The notes under the pieces: generated by a model
Databases searched by the model: none
Told to the model about the DNA's origin: nothing
The model's input: only the letters and a program-made list of their open reading frames with translations
Made by a program: the position numbers and the translations under genes
Shown here: piece after piece, positions 6,328-7,686 of the stretch
How positions within the stretch are numbered: the stretch's first letter is position 1
Layout: each line of letters opens with the position of its first letter
From: JBOGFI01 sp050743365
GTDB lineage: Bacteria > Actinomycetota > Acidimicrobiia > IMCC26256 > JACDBD01
NCBI GenBank assembly: GCA_050743365.1
Contig: JBOGFI010000024.1
Coordinates: 1-7,686, forward strand
DNA length: 7,686 nt
Direction: 5' to 3'

Positions 6328-6333
6328 TATGGT
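6328..6333 (+). promoter_or_regulatory. Putative -10 box of tnpB
   Basis: TATGGT fits TAnnnT and ends 6 bases before the tnpB ATG at 6340, so the transcript would be leaderless. No Shine-Dalgarno sequence or convincing -35 box is present. Confidence 0.35.
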
Positions 6334-6339
6334 CGGGCT

Positions 6340-7686
6340 ATGGGGTGGGTGCATCGTACGGCGCGGGTTCGGTTGCGGGTGACGCGGGGGCAGGCGCGCC
6401 GCTGCTTCGAGTTGTTACGGGCCGGTGGGGACGTGTGGGCGGCGCTCCTCGACGTGAACCGGGAGCGTTTTCGTCGTGGGGACCGTCCGATCGCGAACTT
6501 CCAGGAATGGTGCCGCGAGATGACGGGGGCGCCGTTGGGGGAGCTGGCCCGGATCTGCGCGGAGGGGATCGCGAAGCGCTATTGCGACGCGTTCATGGAG
6601 ACCGCCCGGCGGCACCGACGGGGCGAACGGGCCCGGTACCCGCGCCGCAAGCGGGCGCTGTTCCCGGTGCGGTTCCGAACCGGCGCCTTCGCGTTCGAGG
6701 GGCGCCGCCTGCGGCTTGCGGTCGCCCGGAGCGCACCTCCGTTGTGGGTGCGCCTGGCCCGTGAGCTGCCGTACCCGGTGGAGCAGGTGCGTTCGGTCAC
6801 GCTGCTCGTGGAGGCCGGGCGTCTCTGTGTGGATGTGACCGCGGCGGTGCCCGTTGAGGAACACGACCTTGACCCGAGCCGCATCGCGGGTGTGGACATG
6901 GGCATCATCCATCCCTTCGCCGCCGCCACCGGCGCCGACGGGCTGGTGGTCTCGGGGCGAGCGATCCGAGCCGAAGCACGCGTCCATCTCGCCGACACCA
7001 AAGCCCGACAGCGTCGCACCGCCGCCAGAGCACCACGGCGGGGCCAGCGCGGGTCGCGCCGGTGGCGCAAGACCCGCGCCCGTCAGCGCCGCCTGGAAGC
7101 CAAGCATCGCCGCCGGGTCAGTCTCGCCCACCACCAGGCGGCCAAGACCCTCGTCGCCTGGGCGATCGAACATCGTGTTGGCACCCTGGCGGTCGGTGAG
7201 CTTGCCGGCATCACTACCCGCGATGTGGGCCGACGCCAGAACCTGCGGCTGCGGCAGTGGCGCCGCACCCACCTCCTCGGCGCGCTGCGTGACAAAGCTC
7301 AGCTCGCCGGCATCCGCCTTGTCATGATCAACGAACGCGCCACATCCTCGACGTGCCCCGAATGCTCGACCATCACCAGACCGTCGGGGCGCACCTTCGT
7401 GTGTTCGTCGTGTCGGTATCGAGAGCACCGCGACCTCGTCGGTGCTCGCAACATCGCCGCTCGAAGCGGCGGAACCACGCGCATCCCCGTGCGCGTCACG
7501 CACCGTCGAGCAGGCACTGTGCCTGCCCGGCGTGACCGGCGCCGCCACCTCTGGGACCAGCGCCGGTCCAGCCCGGCACCGGGCCGCCTCCCACTCGGGG
7601 GGAGTCGCTCGCCGGCGAACCCGCGCCAGCCAACCGGCACGGGCACGGTTCACGACCACACCCGCGGTCAACCGGCGAGGATCAAC
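6340..7686 (+). CDS. tnpB: TnpB / IS200-IS605 OrfB RNA-guided endonuclease (3' end cut by window)
   Basis: From ATG 6340 the frame stays open for 449 codons to the last base; the stop lies outside the window. The N-terminal part (HRTARVRLRVTRGQARRCFELL, 5-26) is the usual OrfB opening. The RuvC domain is complete: motif I IAGVDMGIIHPFAA with Asp186, an Arg-rich bridge (about 222-259), motif II LAVGELAGI with Glu287, and motif III HRDLVGARNIAAR with Asp365. Between II and III lies a zinc ribbon with Cys339, Cys342, Cys355 and Cys358. TnpB proteins are guided by an omega RNA from the element end to cut DNA next to a short flanking motif, which favours retention of the element. No tnpA is visible, so the element looks like a tnpB-only (IS1341-type) copy or belongs to a larger element extending right. 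A basic tail of over 70 residues follows RuvC-III. Codon 26 is TTA, rare in such GC-rich DNA. With all catalytic residues present, it is probably active. Confidence 0.9.
   Translation, partial: MGWVHRTARVRLRVTRGQARRCFELLRAGGDVWAALLDVNRERFRRGDRPIANFQEWCREMTGAPLGELARICAEGIAKRYCDAFMETARRHRRGERARYPRRKRALFPVRFRTGAFAFEGRRLRLAVARSAPPLWVRLARELPYPVEQVRSVTLLVEAGRLCVDVTAAVPVEEHDLDPSRIAGVDMGIIHPFAAATGADGLVVSGRAIRAEARVHLADTKARQRRTAARAPRRGQRGSRRWRKTRARQRRLEAKHRRRVSLAHHQAAKTLVAWAIEHRVGTLAVGELAGITTRDVGRRQNLRLRQWRRTHLLGALRDKAQLAGIRLVMINERATSSTCPECSTITRPSGRTFVCSSCRYREHRDLVGARNIAARSGGTTRIPVRVTHRRAGTVPARRDRRRHLWDQRRSSPAPGRLPLGGSRSPANPRQPTGTGTVHDHTRGQPARIN
7477..7604 (+). ncRNA. Candidate omega RNA region within the tnpB 3' end
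   Basis: Five perfect inverted repeats follow one another. ACGCGCA/TGCGCGT is at 7477-7496 (7-base stem, 6-base loop), and GCAGGCA/TGCCTGC at 7510-7526 (7-base stem, 3-base loop). GGACC/GGTCC is at 7554-7569, GCCCG/CGGGC at 7571-7584 and CTCCC/GGGAG at 7588-7604. They begin about 40 bases after the last conserved protein motif (RuvC-III) and lie in the region encoding the low-complexity basic tail. In known tnpB loci the guide RNA scaffold overlaps the 3' end of the gene and ends at the element's right end. The boundaries are not determinable here, and the guide segment is probably beyond the window. High GC content makes short stems common, so this is a candidate only. Confidence 0.4.

Noticed and set aside
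6415..7671. Minus-strand open frame of 418 codons at the right end
   Set aside because: It is antisense to tnpB, which carries clear RuvC and zinc-ribbon motifs; the minus frame has none.

Overview
The window is high-GC DNA with GTG and TTG starts, TAnnnT -10 boxes placed 6-8 bases before start codons (leaderless style), an LPxTG-anchored surface protein and a DUF4012 protein. Together these suggest an actinomycete (Actinomycetota), possibly Acidimicrobiia-like. The taxonomic call is an inference from style and gene content, not from a marker gene.

Layout. Minus strand, 1-2342: the first codons of an unidentified gene (1-50), a very small LPxTG wall-anchored protein (74-406) with a recognisable sigma-A-type promoter, and a 583-residue membrane-anchored DUF4012 protein (591-2342). 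Plus strand, 2412-5431: a two-gene operon read divergently from DUF4012. It holds a RecB/Cas4-type PD-(D/E)XK nuclease-like protein made of two tandem modules, the first apparently dead, and a thiolase-like protein of the TLP1 type coupled to it by a GTGA overlap. Minus strand, 5435-6267: a convergent two-gene operon with a 73-residue conserved-looking small protein coupled by a TTGA overlap to an FMN nitroreductase. Plus strand, 6340 to the window edge: a TnpB (IS200/IS605 OrfB) RNA-guided nuclease gene that stays open to the last base. It has a complete RuvC triad and zinc ribbon. A conventional closed-ORF scan of this window would miss it because its stop codon lies outside.

How the genes work together. 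The chromosomal genes are ordinary housekeeping or accessory functions packed tightly, with gaps of 3-184 bases. The two most interesting items are the duplicated nuclease and the tnpB locus. Five perfect short inverted repeats crowd the 3' end of the tnpB reading frame, where the guide (omega) RNA of such elements is usually encoded. A perfect 7-7-7 inverted repeat lies just upstream of the tnpB start and may be the left-end hairpin of the element. No TnpA transposase, tRNA, rRNA or CRISPR array was seen.
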